DNA from: Planctomycetota bacterium
GTDB lineage: Bacteria > Planctomycetota > Planctomycetia > Planctomycetales > Planctomycetaceae
Assembly (NCBI GenBank): GCA_027623235.1
Contig: JAQBVJ010000011.1
Coordinates: forward strand, 28,115 to 92,114
Reading direction: 5' to 3'
Length of the DNA: 64,000 bases
Made by a program: the position numbers and the translations under genes. Positions 36,193-46,298 of the stretch are shown in pieces (position 1 is the first letter of the stretch; every line of letters begins with the position of its first letter). The notes beneath the pieces are model-generated. The model was not told the DNA's origin. It was given only the letters and a program-made list of their open reading frames with translations, and did no database searches.

Positions 36193-36613
36193 GAGTCTCT
36201 CCTGAGAGGTATTTCATCGGGTGCGATGAGAAGAAAGCGTATCGGCGCGAGTCGCGATGATCCATCGACTGGCAAGGAGTCGCCGGCACGCGGCCACCGG
36301 AAAGTAGCGGAACGTCGCAAGCCGTCAGGTCGCGCGAATTCGACTCCGACGCCTGCTTCGATCGACCCGACGGAAGATGAGTGACTCGAATCAGATCGCC
36401 GTCCGAGGTCCTCATCGTGTCCACTCGGAATTCGTTCGGCGGGTAGACCTCGCCAGTGAGTTCGCGGATCAGCCGCTCGCGGGCCTCGCTGACGGGTTCA
36501 CCGTGCGACTGGTCCGCGGATCGTGTCTTGCCGGTCGGTCTGTGAGTGACCTGGACGCAGGTCGCGCTGCACGACTGGCCAATGCGAATGCGAAAGTCCT
36601 CTGTGCGAATCAT
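36158..36613 (-). CDS. Small protein of unknown function with an internal motif repeat
   Basis: 151 residues. The first two thirds look coding: GC-rich third positions and a plausible fold. The segment [13 protein letters not shown] near residue 23 recurs as [12 protein letters not shown] near residue 77, with [20 protein letters not shown] between, suggesting two related beta units. The last third is low-complexity and its final 35 bases overlap the start of the next gene. I recognise no family. It is divergent from argB. It could end earlier in reality if the tail is a frameshifted artefact. Confidence 0.5.
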   Translation of the reverse strand: MIRTEDFRIRIGQSCSATCVQVTHRPTGKTRSADQSHGEPVSEARERLIRELTGEVYPPNEFRVDTMRTSDGDLIRVTHLPSGRSKQASESNSRDLTACDVPLLSGGRVPATPCQSMDHRDSRRYAFFSSHPMKYLSGETHVRKQKHCQPS

Positions 36614-36752
36614 GGAAGCTTCTCTGGATTCGGTCTCCTGACCACTCTCCCGGAGTCATTGACTCTTCCAGACATCTGGCAGAGACGTCTTTTAATAGTG
36701 TTGGCGGCTCGCCGCGAGGTGTCCAGCAGGCTTGAACCGTGGTCTGAGCGAA

Positions 36753-36780
36753 TTGACAGTCAGCTCCCTCGCGCTACAAT
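36753..36780 (+). promoter_or_regulatory. Sigma70-type promoter of argB
   Basis: TTGACA at 36753-36758 and TACAAT at 36775-36780 are separated by 16 bases. Transcription should start near 36787, leaving a short leader of about 28 bases before the argB ATG. No ARG-box-like palindrome is evident around it. Confidence 0.7.
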
Positions 36781-36814
36781 CGTGGGTTTTTGCTGGCGAT
36801 TTTACGAGGAGTAC

Positions 36815-37690
36815 ATGGTGGACGAGGCAATCCGAAAGGCTCGGGTCCTGGTCGAGGCGCTGGGCTGGATTCGCCAGTTTCGGGGCCGTTACGTCGTCAT
36901 CAAACTCGGTGGCAGCACGCTGGAGAACCCGGACCTCGTCAGGTCGTTTCTCACCGATGTGCTCTTTCTTGAGACCGTCGGGATGCGGCCGATTCTGATC
37001 CACGGCGGCGGCAAGGACATCAGTCGAGCCATGGAAGAGGCGGGGATCGTGCCTCGCTGGGTCCAGGGTCGCCGGTACACCGATGAGGCCACGCTTCAAA
37101 TCGCGGCGCGAGTCCTTTCTGAGGACATCTGCCAGGGGCTCATCAACGAATTGCAACGTCAGGGCGGAGACGCCGTTGAATTGAGCTTTCGCACCGAAAA
37201 CTGCCTCATCGGTGAGAAGCTGACATTGCCGTCGGACGAGGGCGACATCGATCTCGGATTCGTCGGTCAAGTCGTCGACATCGATGTCAGTCTCCTGGCA
37301 AGAGAAACAACGGCGCATCGCATTCCGGTTCTGCCCTGCGTGGCCATGGACCGGGACGGTCAGTTGCTGAACGTCAATGGTGACACCGCCGCTGCTGCGG
37401 TCGCTCGAATTCTTAAAGCAGAGAAGCTGGTTTTTGTCAGCGACGTCCCCGGCATCATGAGGGACCCGAAAGAACCGGGAACGCTGATTTCCCATATCAC
37501 AGTTTCGCAGTGCCGAAGCCTCATCGCCGATGGCACGATCGCCGCGGGAATGGTTCCGAAAGTGGAAGCGGCTTTGGAAGCGATCGAGGCGGGCGTCGGA
37601 AAACTTCACATTGTGGATGGACGGATCGCTCATTCCGTCCTTCTGGAAATTTACTCAGACCAGGGAATTGGAACAGAAATCGTCGCGTAA
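36815..37690 (+). CDS. argB: Acetylglutamate kinase
   Basis: 291 residues from the ATG at 36815, with AGGA five bases upstream and a good promoter just before it. The same frame is open to 36377 but that stretch is upstream DNA. Landmarks: [35 protein letters not shown] and [11 protein letters not shown]. The enzyme phosphorylates N-acetylglutamate in the second step of arginine synthesis, in the cytoplasm. It leads an argB-argD-argF run, with 69 bases to argD. Feedback inhibition by arginine is not predictable from the sequence by eye. Confidence 0.95.
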   Translation: MVDEAIRKARVLVEALGWIRQFRGRYVVIKLGGSTLENPDLVRSFLTDVLFLETVGMRPILIHGGGKDISRAMEEAGIVPRWVQGRRYTDEATLQIAARVLSEDICQGLINELQRQGGDAVELSFRTENCLIGEKLTLPSDEGDIDLGFVGQVVDIDVSLLARETTAHRIPVLPCVAMDRDGQLLNVNGDTAAAAVARILKAEKLVFVSDVPGIMRDPKEPGTLISHITVSQCRSLIADGTIAAGMVPKVEAALEAIEAGVGKLHIVDGRIAHSVLLEIYSDQGIGTEIVA

Positions 37691-37759
37691 CTGAGAACCC
37701 GCAGGGCGATCGTCCTGTCCGTCGTGTTTTGGTTTCGCGAATGATCGGAAAGGGACACC

Positions 37760-38974
37760 GTGGAAGCAGCAGCCACCAGAAGCAGCCAGGAAACGATTGC
37801 TCAGTTCGACAAATACGTCATCCCGAATTACGGCCGCTATCCGATCAGCCTGGTCCGCGGCGAGGGATCGTACGTCTGGGACGCCGAGGGCAACCGCTAC
37901 CTCGACCTGTTTCCCGGCTGGGGCTGCAACATCCTCGGTCACTGCCCGGCACCAGTCGTCGAGGCCGTGCAGAAACAAGTCGCCAACCTCGTCCACATTC
38001 CCAACTCGTGGTATATCGAGGCTCAGGGCGACTTCGCCGAGGCCATCTGCACTCGAAGCTTCGGCAAGGCGTTTTTCTGTAACAGCGGTGCCGAGGCGAA
38101 CGAAGGAGCTCTCAAGCTCGCCCGTCTGCATGGCATGAAGGAAAACCGCTACCGAGTCATCACCTTTGAGCGAGGTTTCCACGGTCGAACGCTCGCCACG
38201 ACTGCCGCGACGGCCCAACCGAAATATCACGAGGGACTCGGTCCACTTGTTGCCGGCTTTGACTACGCACCGTACGGCGATCTGGCCGCCGTCGAGGAAC
38301 TCGTCGGAGACGAAACGGCCGCGATCATGATCGAGCCCGTTCAGGGAGAAGGCGGAGTTCAGATTCCACCCGACGGTTACCTGGAAGGGCTGCGAAGAAT
38401 TGCTGACGACAACGGCTGCCTCCTCATCTTCGATGAAGTGCAGACCTGCATGGGTCGTACTGGATCGTGGTTTGGCTATCAGCAATTCAACGTGAAGCCG
38501 GACGTCCTCACGATGGCAAAAGGAATCGCCGCCGGCGTTGCGTGCGGGGCCGTCATCACAACAAACGAGCTCGCGCCGGACCTTCGGCCTGGGATGCACG
38601 CCAGCACGTTCGGCGGCAACCCGATCGCCATGGCCGCTGGCTGTGCCACGGTCAAGATGATCGAAGACGAAGGTCTGCTCGACAACGTTGCCGACATGTC
38701 CGCGCGACTTCGTTCTCATTTCGAAGAGTTGAAATCGGAGCTCTCTATCATCGAGGAAATCCGCACGTGCGGCATGATGATCGGCGTGGAGCTCTCAATC
38801 CCGTCGACTCCGGCCGTTGGAAAGTGCATGCAGAAAGGCGTCCTTATCAACGCGACTCAGGGCACGGTCATCCGGCTCCTTCCGGCACTCAACGTGACCG
38901 CTGACCAGGTCGATGAGGGCTGTGCCGTCATCGCCGAAGTCATTCGCGAAATGGCGGCCGATGCCGGAGATTGA
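37760..38974 (+). CDS. argD: Acetylornithine aminotransferase
   Basis: 404 residues from GTG with GGGA four bases upstream. A fold-type I class III aminotransferase: [52 protein letters not shown], and the PLP lysine at about residue 254 in [21 protein letters not shown] follows. It converts N-acetylglutamate semialdehyde to N-acetylornithine, and homologues can also act in lysine synthesis. Neighbouring argB and argF support the arginine role. argC, argJ and argGH are not in the window. Confidence 0.95.
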   Translation: MEAAATRSSQETIAQFDKYVIPNYGRYPISLVRGEGSYVWDAEGNRYLDLFPGWGCNILGHCPAPVVEAVQKQVANLVHIPNSWYIEAQGDFAEAICTRSFGKAFFCNSGAEANEGALKLARLHGMKENRYRVITFERGFHGRTLATTAATAQPKYHEGLGPLVAGFDYAPYGDLAAVEELVGDETAAIMIEPVQGEGGVQIPPDGYLEGLRRIADDNGCLLIFDEVQTCMGRTGSWFGYQQFNVKPDVLTMAKGIAAGVACGAVITTNELAPDLRPGMHASTFGGNPIAMAAGCATVKMIEDEGLLDNVADMSARLRSHFEELKSELSIIEEIRTCGMMIGVELSIPSTPAVGKCMQKGVLINATQGTVIRLLPALNVTADQVDEGCAVIAEVIREMAADAGD

Positions 38975-39002
38975 CCTGTGCTTTCCGGTGTGCCCTTTCC
39001 AC

Positions 39003-39030
39003 GCAGATCACCCCTGGCAGATCACCCCTG
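39003..39030. repeat. Short perfect tandem repeat, 14 bases twice
   Basis: GCAGATCACCCCTG occurs twice in direct tandem between argD and argF, 29 bases past the argD stop. It is probably a slippage duplication; no hairpin or known site is recognised. Confidence 0.8.
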
Positions 39031-39079
39031 ACAGTGCCTCGATGTCCGGGTCAGTCGAAATAAATTTGAAGGTTGCCTG

Positions 39080-39994
39080 ATGCGACATCTGACAACTCTG
39101 TTTGATTTGACCGCTGACGACGTGCGGGCCATTCTCGCTCGGGCCACAGAATTGAAGGCTCTCGCCGCGAAGGGAGACCGTCCGGCGGTCCTGAAGAACC
39201 GGGTCCTGACCCAAATCTACGACAAGCCTTCATTACGGACCCGGCTGAGTTTCGACGCGGCAATGGTACACCTCGGCGGCGAAAGCGTCTTTTTCACGGC
39301 TCAGGATGCCGGTCTTTACGGTCGCGAGTCTCTTGCCGATGTTGCTCGCGTGGTTGGCGGAATCTCAGACGCGATTGTGCTGCGTACGTTCTCTCACACG
39401 ACGATCGAGGAGTTCTGTGAGTGGGCTCCTTGCCCCGTGATTAATGGTTTGTCGGACGACTATCACCCGTGCCAGGCCCTCACGGATTACTTCACCGTAC
39501 AGGAAGTTTTCGGTGAACTCTCCGGACAAAAGATCGTGTTTGTGGGAGACGGCAACAACGTAGCGGCGTCACTGGCGATCCTCAGTTCCATGCTTGGCCT
39601 GCCGATGACACTTGCCTGCCCGGTCGGCTACGAACTAAATGAAACCATCTTTGCCGAAATCAGGAAGTGCTATCCAGACTCGCAATTCATGTATTCACAC
39701 GACCCGATGGAAGCGGTCAAGGACGCCGATGTCATCTATACCGACGTGTGGGCCAGCATGGGGCAGGAGGCGGAAGCTCAGAAACGCAATGCCGCGTTCG
39801 CTGGATTTCAGGTGAACGCGAAACTCCTCGCCGCCGCTCCGAGTACCTGCCGGTTCATGCACGACCTCCCCGCGCGAAGAGGCCTCGAAGTCACCGACGA
39901 AGTCATGGACGGCGAACAGAGCATCGTCTTTCTGCAGTCCGAAAACCGGATGCACCTGGCGAAAGGCGTGCTCGCCTGGCTATTGGAAGCGTGA
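39080..39994 (+). CDS. argF: Ornithine carbamoyltransferase
   Basis: 304 residues. The carbamoyl-phosphate site reads KPSLRTRLSF (STRTR variant), then the DYHPCQALTDYFT motif, FVGDGNNVAASL, and the ornithine-side DVWASMG loop. The usual HCLP motif reads HDLPARRG, with Asp262 in place of cysteine. The reaction makes citrulline from ornithine and carbamoyl phosphate. Alternatives are N-acetyl- or N-succinylornithine transcarbamylases, which differ in the SMG and HCLP regions; the intact SMG loop favours ornithine. Third gene of the arg run. The Cys-to-Asp change is worth testing. Confidence 0.9.
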   Translation: MRHLTTLFDLTADDVRAILARATELKALAAKGDRPAVLKNRVLTQIYDKPSLRTRLSFDAAMVHLGGESVFFTAQDAGLYGRESLADVARVVGGISDAIVLRTFSHTTIEEFCEWAPCPVINGLSDDYHPCQALTDYFTVQEVFGELSGQKIVFVGDGNNVAASLAILSSMLGLPMTLACPVGYELNETIFAEIRKCYPDSQFMYSHDPMEAVKDADVIYTDVWASMGQEAEAQKRNAAFAGFQVNAKLLAAAPSTCRFMHDLPARRGLEVTDEVMDGEQSIVFLQSENRMHLAKGVLAWLLEA

Positions 39995-40012
39995 GCAAGT
40001 GACCGCGCCGGC

Positions 40013-40792
40013 TTAGAAGATTCCGAGATGGTCCCGCGCTTCGTCGGTCATCCGTTCGGGAGTCCACGGTGGCGTCATGACGAGCTTGATCTCCGCGTTG
40101 TCGACGAGTCGCAGACGTTCCAGCGACATCTTGGCCTGCTGCACGATCTGCGGGCCAGCAGGGCAGGCGGGGCTGGTGAGGGTCATGTCGACGTAGGCGT
40201 TCTTACCGTCGTGATTTACCGAGTAGATCAAACCGAGGTCCACAATATTGATCATCAGTTCCGGGTCGATCACTGTTCGCAGTGCCTCAATCATTTTCTC
40301 ATCGAGCGACTTTTCCCCACCAGATTCGTCTGACTCTTCACAGGCCGCTGTGGTCTCACCGGTACCAGCGTCAGCAACCGTCCCGGCCGTCTCTTTGCAG
40401 CACGACGAATCGGCGTCCGTAGTCGGCAGAGAAACCGGGGCGACATTCTTAGTGTTCTGAGTTGCCGGACCTGCTTCACGAGGCCGAACCAGAATCTCAC
40501 CGTCTTCGACTTTGACTTCGAATGTCGAGATGCCCGAGGTTGCCGGCATACACGTTGGCTCGCCGGTATTCAGGTCGAAACGGGCTCCATGGCGAGGGCA
40601 GACGATCTGTCCGTTTTCGATCGGGCCGTCAGTGAGAGGCTGCCCGTCGTGAGAGCAGACGTCTTCAACGGCCAGGTAAGTCCCGTCGTCAGCCTGAATC
40701 AGCAGGATCGGGATCTCGTCATCGTAAAAAACAGACAGCCGCCCACCGGGTTTGATTTCGTCAACGGACGCGACCTGTTCAAAGTCAGCCAT
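40013..40792 (-). CDS. Rieske ferredoxin-SufT (DUF59/MIP18) fusion protein
   Basis: 259 residues from MADFEQVASV; a longer frame to 40909 runs through a repeat element and is rejected. Residues 1-103 form a Rieske-type [2Fe-2S] domain with ligands Cys46, His48, Cys65 and His68 (CSHDG, CPRHG). Residues about 104-162 are a linker containing Cys131-Cys132 and Cys151. Residues 163-259 are a DUF59/MIP18 domain with DPE at 177-179 and Cys210 in TSPACPAGPQ, as in SufT, an Fe-S maturation factor. Last gene of the suf run. The fusion could couple electron delivery to cluster transfer (inference). Confidence 0.9.
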   Translation of the reverse strand: MADFEQVASVDEIKPGGRLSVFYDDEIPILLIQADDGTYLAVEDVCSHDGQPLTDGPIENGQIVCPRHGARFDLNTGEPTCMPATSGISTFEVKVEDGEILVRPREAGPATQNTKNVAPVSLPTTDADSSCCKETAGTVADAGTGETTAACEESDESGGEKSLDEKMIEALRTVIDPELMINIVDLGLIYSVNHDGKNAYVDMTLTSPACPAGPQIVQQAKMSLERLRLVDNAEIKLVMTPPWTPERMTDEARDHLGIF

Positions 40793-40808
40793 GGTTCGAT
40801 ACCTGATT

Positions 40809-40913
40809 GTCGTTCCGCCTTCAGGCGGACATTGTGGGGTCAAAGCCTGAGTGGCGTTGCCGAAGTCTTCCGTTGCTCGCTGCGAGGTTTCCGCCTGACG
40901 GCGGTACAACGAC
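40809..40913. repeat. REP-like inverted hairpin doublet, family C
   Basis: Hairpins TCCGCCT-TC-AGGCGGA (40814-40829) and CCGCC-TGAC-GGCGG (40891-40904) face each other within an outer GTCGTT/AACGAC inverted repeat. The element fills nearly all of the 126-base gap between sufD and the Rieske-SufT gene, so it lies within the presumed suf transcript and could tune mRNA stability or partly stop transcription. Confidence 0.75.
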
Positions 40914-40918
40914 CAGTC

Positions 40919-42247
40919 TCAGTTGCCGATTCCGAGTTTTCTTTCGACGGCCTTGTCGAGCGTTTCCCGAACGAGCTTGACCGGAATTCGATCGGTGACT
41001 GTCTGGAAAAAGCCCTGCACGATCATGTGCATCGCTTCGTATTCGGTGAGGCCTCGGCACATCGCGTAAAAAACCTGATCGACATCCACTCGCCCAGCAG
41101 TCGCGCCGTGAGTGCAGCGGACATCGTCGGCTTCAATTTCCAGGCCTGGAATCGCATCGCAGCGAGCCGTCGGGCTCAGCATGAGTGAGTCGTTCCGCTG
41201 GTATCCGTCGGTTTGTTGAGCTGCGGCCTCAACCTTGATCATGCCACGCCAGATAACTCGCGAATTGTCACGCAGCACGTCTTTGTAGAGCAGATCGGAG
41301 CGAGTGTCCGGCGCGTTATGAGTCTGCTGTGTGTAGTACGAGAGTGTCTGCTTGCCCGTGGCAAATGTGACACCGTTGACCTGGGCTTCGGCGCCGCGAC
41401 CGTCGAGGTGTACGTCCTGATGAATGTGAGCCAGCCTGGATCCGAGTCCGCCGACGGTCCATTGCAGAGAACCGCTGCTCTCAACTCGACCGCACTGATG
41501 AGCGAAGTGCCAGGTCTTTGAATTCCAGTTCTGCAGCTGCACATAACGCAGCCGTGCCTCTCGACCGAGCAGAAGCTCAACGGCTCCAACATGAAGACCA
41601 GCAGCCGTTTCCGATTCCGAAGATGTTTCTTCAAGCAGCGTGGCCTCAGCGTCGTCTTCGAGAATCACCAGGGTATGGCTGAAGTCCGCGGCGCCGTCCC
41701 GTGCGAGGCTAATCAGACTGTAAAGCGGCTCGTCAATTGTGACGCCCCGTGGCACGTACAGGACCGTGCCGCCTGTCCAGAAGGCCGCGTGCCAGGCGGA
41801 AAAACGGTCGGTTTCCGCCGTGACTCCGCGAGTTGCCAGGTGCGGCTTGATCACGTCACCGTGTTCGCGAAGAACGGTGGAGAGACCACCGAAAATGACT
41901 CCCTTTTCCTGCAGCGAATCGGAAATCGACTGTCGGAGGCAATGTCCGTCGAGATGAATGACCGCTCCCGCGAATTCGGCCCGGTCCTGCATCAGAGTGG
42001 AGAGGCCAGTCGGTGTTGCAACTTCGGACTGCAGCTGGAATTTGCCGGAGCGAAAGGCACGCAGCGGAACTCGCTTCCACTCTTCAGGGTCAAGCTCCTC
42101 GGCTTCCAGCTTTTGAAAGAGAGAGAACGCGTCCCGGCGTCGATCCGTCACCCAATCCGGTTCGTCCCGAGTCTGAAGGAATGCCTCGAAAACCTCGGAG
42201 GTGAAGCCGGTTGGAATACTGGTCGTGGTGGCTGTCAATTCGCTCAT
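40919..42247 (-). CDS. sufD: Fe-S cluster assembly protein SufD
   Basis: 442 residues from MSELTATTTS (a frame to 42331 is open but extends into a non-conserved stretch). It shares the SufB/SufD beta-helix fold: GTVLYVPRGVTIDEPLYSL, EDDAEATLLEE and, near the C-terminus, LEIEADDVRCTHGATAGRVD with the conserved His of the SufB-SufD interface. SufD pairs with SufB and the SufC ATPase in the cytoplasmic SufBC2D scaffold and helps recruit iron. It lies 126 bases downstream of sufB. Confidence 0.95.
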   Translation of the reverse strand: MSELTATTTSIPTGFTSEVFEAFLQTRDEPDWVTDRRRDAFSLFQKLEAEELDPEEWKRVPLRAFRSGKFQLQSEVATPTGLSTLMQDRAEFAGAVIHLDGHCLRQSISDSLQEKGVIFGGLSTVLREHGDVIKPHLATRGVTAETDRFSAWHAAFWTGGTVLYVPRGVTIDEPLYSLISLARDGAADFSHTLVILEDDAEATLLEETSSESETAAGLHVGAVELLLGREARLRYVQLQNWNSKTWHFAHQCGRVESSGSLQWTVGGLGSRLAHIHQDVHLDGRGAEAQVNGVTFATGKQTLSYYTQQTHNAPDTRSDLLYKDVLRDNSRVIWRGMIKVEAAAQQTDGYQRNDSLMLSPTARCDAIPGLEIEADDVRCTHGATAGRVDVDQVFYAMCRGLTEYEAMHMIVQGFFQTVTDRIPVKLVRETLDKAVERKLGIGN

Positions 42248-42373
42248 TGCTGCAGACCGAGCCGGCGGCTCTCGTAGGGCGCGTCGTGACGCACCTGTGG
42301 GTGGATTGAGTCCTGGTACGTTGAGACGCACCCTTTGATTTTGCGGGTGACCACCTGGAGTGATGGCTGCCTG

Positions 42374-43783
<1,410 letters not shown>

Positions 43784-43815
43784 GGCTGAATTTCCCTTGA
43801 GTTTGAGTGTTCATC

Positions 43816-43885
43816 GCAGGTCAGGCTGTGCCTGACGAAGTTGTCGTTTTCGAATCGTGATTCCGTCAGGCGGAGCCTGAACTAC
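43816..43885. repeat. REP-like inverted hairpin doublet, family D; forms the sufC stop
   Basis: Hairpins GTCAGGC-TGT-GCCTGAC (43820-43836) and TCAGGC-GGA-GCCTGA (43866-43880) are inverted copies. Read on the minus strand, the second starts with GTAG, whose TAG is the stop codon of sufC. The first copy has GCAG at the equivalent place. The element fills the sufC-sufB gap. Confidence 0.78.
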
Positions 43886-44691
43886 ACCACGGCCGCCGCT
43901 TCTTCCTGAGTTTCTTCAGCCGCCACTTCCGGATGACGTTCCCGGACCGATGTGTATCCGTTGGCGTGAAGTTCATGAGCAAGCTGAGCATCGCCGGTTT
44001 CGACGATCCGACCAGCTAACATTACGTGTGTGAACTGCGGCTTGTTGAACTCAAGCAGCCGTTCGTGGTGAGTAATAATCAGCACGCCCATTCCAGGACC
44101 GCACAGACGATTGACTCCCTCACTAACAACCTTCACCGCGTCGCTGTCGAGGCCGCTGTCGGTTTCGTCGAGAATCGCAAACTTCGGTCGCAGCATCGCG
44201 AGCTGCAGAATCTCCATCCGCTTTTTCTCGCCACCAGAAAATCCTTCATTGAGGTACCGCCGGGCGAACTCTGTCTCCATATCGAGTTCCTCCATCTGAT
44301 CGCGAAGCTCCTTGCGGAACTCACGCATCGGCATCAGGCCTTCGCCCTCTTTCCGATCCGGGCTGCGAACATTGGTCACGGCGTGACGCAGGAAATCCGC
44401 CACACGGACACCCGGAATCGTCACGGGATACTGGAATGCGAGAAACATCCCGAGCCGCGATCGTTCGTTGGCATCGAGTTCGTTGAGCTCAGTCCCGTCG
44501 ATTTCAACGCTGCCACCCGTGATTGTGTACTTCGGGTGACCAGCGAGGGCGTAAGCGAGTGTGCTTTTGCCGGAACCGTTGGGTCCCATGAGTGCGTGGA
44601 TTTCTCCCTGGCTGATCTCAAGGTTGACTCCCTTGAGAATCGGAGTTTCCTCGACAGAGACGTGCAGGTCAGTGATCTTGAGAACGGACAT
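43882..44691 (-). CDS. sufC: Fe-S cluster assembly ATPase SufC
   Basis: 269 residues from MSVLKITDLH; a frame to 44838 is open but has no support. An ABC ATPase: Walker A GPNGSGKST at about 36-44, a Q-loop in FLAFQYPVTIPGV, signature FSGGEKKRMEI, Walker B FAILDETDSGLD and the H-loop ITHH. This sequence set is diagnostic of SufC. It powers conformational change in SufBC2D. The C-terminal tail is Glu/Ala-rich and longer than usual. Its stop codon is provided by the REP-like element. Confidence 0.97.
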   Translation of the reverse strand: MSVLKITDLHVSVEETPILKGVNLEISQGEIHALMGPNGSGKSTLAYALAGHPKYTITGGSVEIDGTELNELDANERSRLGMFLAFQYPVTIPGVRVADFLRHAVTNVRSPDRKEGEGLMPMREFRKELRDQMEELDMETEFARRYLNEGFSGGEKKRMEILQLAMLRPKFAILDETDSGLDSDAVKVVSEGVNRLCGPGMGVLIITHHERLLEFNKPQFTHVMLAGRIVETGDAQLAHELHANGYTSVRERHPEVAAEETQEEAAAVV

Positions 44692-44844
44692 AGTCTGCCT
44701 GAATTCTTGAAACTTCCGCTCCCCCTCAATCCGTACTGAGAGAGCAACTGGCGACCTTTGTGAGGCGCTCGAGAATAGAACTGACTGTCGCAGAGGCTGT
44801 GGTGATGCCAGTCCCGAAAGACGGCACTCCACTCTCAATTCGTA

Positions 44845-44863
44845 CTCGCCAGAAAATGGCGAG
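44845..44863 (-). terminator. Hairpin between nuoB and sufC
   Basis: A perfect 7-base stem (CTCGCCA and TGGCGAG, loop of 5) begins 6 bases past the nuoB stop. No T-run follows. The rest of the 177-base gap contains a near-repeat CTCAATYCGTACT (44725-44737 and 44834-44846). It may weaken or process the transcript between nuoB and sufC. Confidence 0.35.
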
Positions 44864-44868
44864 GCACA

Positions 44869-45429
44869 CTATACCTCAACGATTTCCGGTACGCGGGGTA
44901 CGGCCGCGACACCGTGGTGGTGCGGAACCGGGATGTTCTCCTGAACGTCCCGACCAAGTTTCCGCGCTTTGATTTTGTCCTGGATCCGCATGATGCCTTC
45001 GAGAAGAGCTTCCGGTCGCGGAGGGCAACCTGGAACGTAGACGTCAACGGGGACCACCAGGTCGACACCCTTGACGACGTGGTAACCCCACTTGAAGTAC
45101 GGTCCGCCGCCGACAGTGCAGGCACCCATCGCGATCACATATTTCGGATCGGGCATCTGCTCGTAAAGTCGACGGACGCGGCTGGCCATTTTGAATGTGA
45201 CAGTTCCGGCCACGATCATCAGGTCCGCCTGACGCGGACTCGCCCGAAACGCTCCGGCTCCGAAACGGTCGAGGTCGTAGCGGCTGGCTCCTGTCGCCAT
45301 CATCTCAATGGCACAGCAGGCAAGGCCAAAGGTCATCGGCCAGATGCTCGATTCCTTGGCCCAGTTCATGCCCTGTTCGAGAGTTGACAGGATGACGTTT
45401 TCTTCGAATCGTCCTTCGATCCAGCTCAT
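44869..45429 (-). CDS. nuoB: NADH-quinone oxidoreductase subunit B
   Basis: 186 residues from [19 protein letters not shown], the usual NuoB beginning; an ATG at 45462 would add 11 residues and follows a short hairpin. The four N2-cluster cysteines are present: Cys38-Cys39 (LACCAIEMM), Cys104 (MGACTVGGG) and Cys135 ([10 protein letters not shown]). NuoB carries the terminal [4Fe-4S] cluster N2 that reduces quinone in complex I. No other complex I gene is adjacent; it sits between the SufR-like regulator and sufC. The frame upstream ends in an HHH run near the C-terminus. Confidence 0.96.
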   Translation of the reverse strand: MSWIEGRFEENVILSTLEQGMNWAKESSIWPMTFGLACCAIEMMATGASRYDLDRFGAGAFRASPRQADLMIVAGTVTFKMASRVRRLYEQMPDPKYVIAMGACTVGGGPYFKWGYHVVKGVDLVVPVDVYVPGCPPRPEALLEGIMRIQDKIKARKLGRDVQENIPVPHHHGVAAVPRVPEIVEV

Positions 45430-45581
45430 CGTTTTCGCCTGTTCGTCGAGTCCAGCTTCCATCCGGACGGAGCGTCCGGTCGCTTCGGGCGGAAACAATA
45501 ACAGCCACCTGGCCGCTTGCAACCGTCATGAAAATCTGGATTTAACGCGTTCTTTCTATCGAGAATCGTGTGGCAGCCGGC

Positions 45582-46235
45582 CTAATTGTCAGCCGCCGAA
45601 CGGTCCTGGTTTGGTCGTTCTGAAATATGAAATTCGCAATGGGCATGCCCATCGAGGCAACACTGTGAAAGTGAGACATCCGCATTCAGAATCCGGCTGA
45701 AAACATCGGATTCCATTTCGCAGATGGATGGATCAATCGAGGCAAGGTCCTGGTAAGGGCAACTGGTTTCCCGCAGGACTGGCAGCCCGCCGGTTGCATC
45801 CAGCTCAAAATCAAATCCTTGACTCGTGAGCTCTTCCTGAAGTTGCTGAATTCGATTTTTGAGAGGACTGTCAGTGTTCACTCGGCCATAACGTTGTACA
45901 AATTCGTCGCGAACAGCGGAAAGCAGAGTCGCTCGAACTGCCGGATCTTCGATCTGGTGAAGAGTTCGCCAAAGGACGAGTGCAAGGTCACGGTAGTTCT
46001 CACCGAGGTGTCTCAGTCCGCCATCGCTGACTCGATAAACGTGTCGGGGGCGTCCTCGTCCGGACTTGACCGTCTCACGAATGATCAACCCTCCGGCCTC
46101 TAACCGAGTCAGCCGCTGTCGCACCGCAGTCGCCGTAACTCCAACGCTGTCACAGATTTCCCGCACACTCCCACCGCACATGCGGTGGAGTTGCTCAAGG
46201 AAAATCTGGTCGTTGCGGTCAACAGCAACTCGCAT
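45582..46235 (-). CDS. SufR-like Fe-S-sensing transcriptional repressor
   Basis: 217 residues from MRVAVDRNDQIF; longer starts would run into the palindrome. Residues about 20-65 are a winged helix-turn-helix (VREICDSVGVTATAVRQRLT) with a wing RGRPRHVYRVSD. The C-terminal domain has Cys159, Cys172 and Cys200, spaced X12 and X27, plus Cys192-193 and the motif GHAHCEFHI. This matches cyanobacterial SufR, which binds [4Fe-4S] and represses suf genes, as I recall it. It heads the suf run and the palindrome at 46299 lies about 64 bases upstream of its start, so autoregulation is likely. Confidence 0.88.
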   Translation of the reverse strand: MRVAVDRNDQIFLEQLHRMCGGSVREICDSVGVTATAVRQRLTRLEAGGLIIRETVKSGRGRPRHVYRVSDGGLRHLGENYRDLALVLWRTLHQIEDPAVRATLLSAVRDEFVQRYGRVNTDSPLKNRIQQLQEELTSQGFDFELDATGGLPVLRETSCPYQDLASIDPSICEMESDVFSRILNADVSLSQCCLDGHAHCEFHISERPNQDRSAADN

Positions 46236-46298
46236 AGGAATCTCTGTTTTTAAAGAGGCGGTGCCAACTGAAGATCGACGCATGGTAGGAGCAAGACA

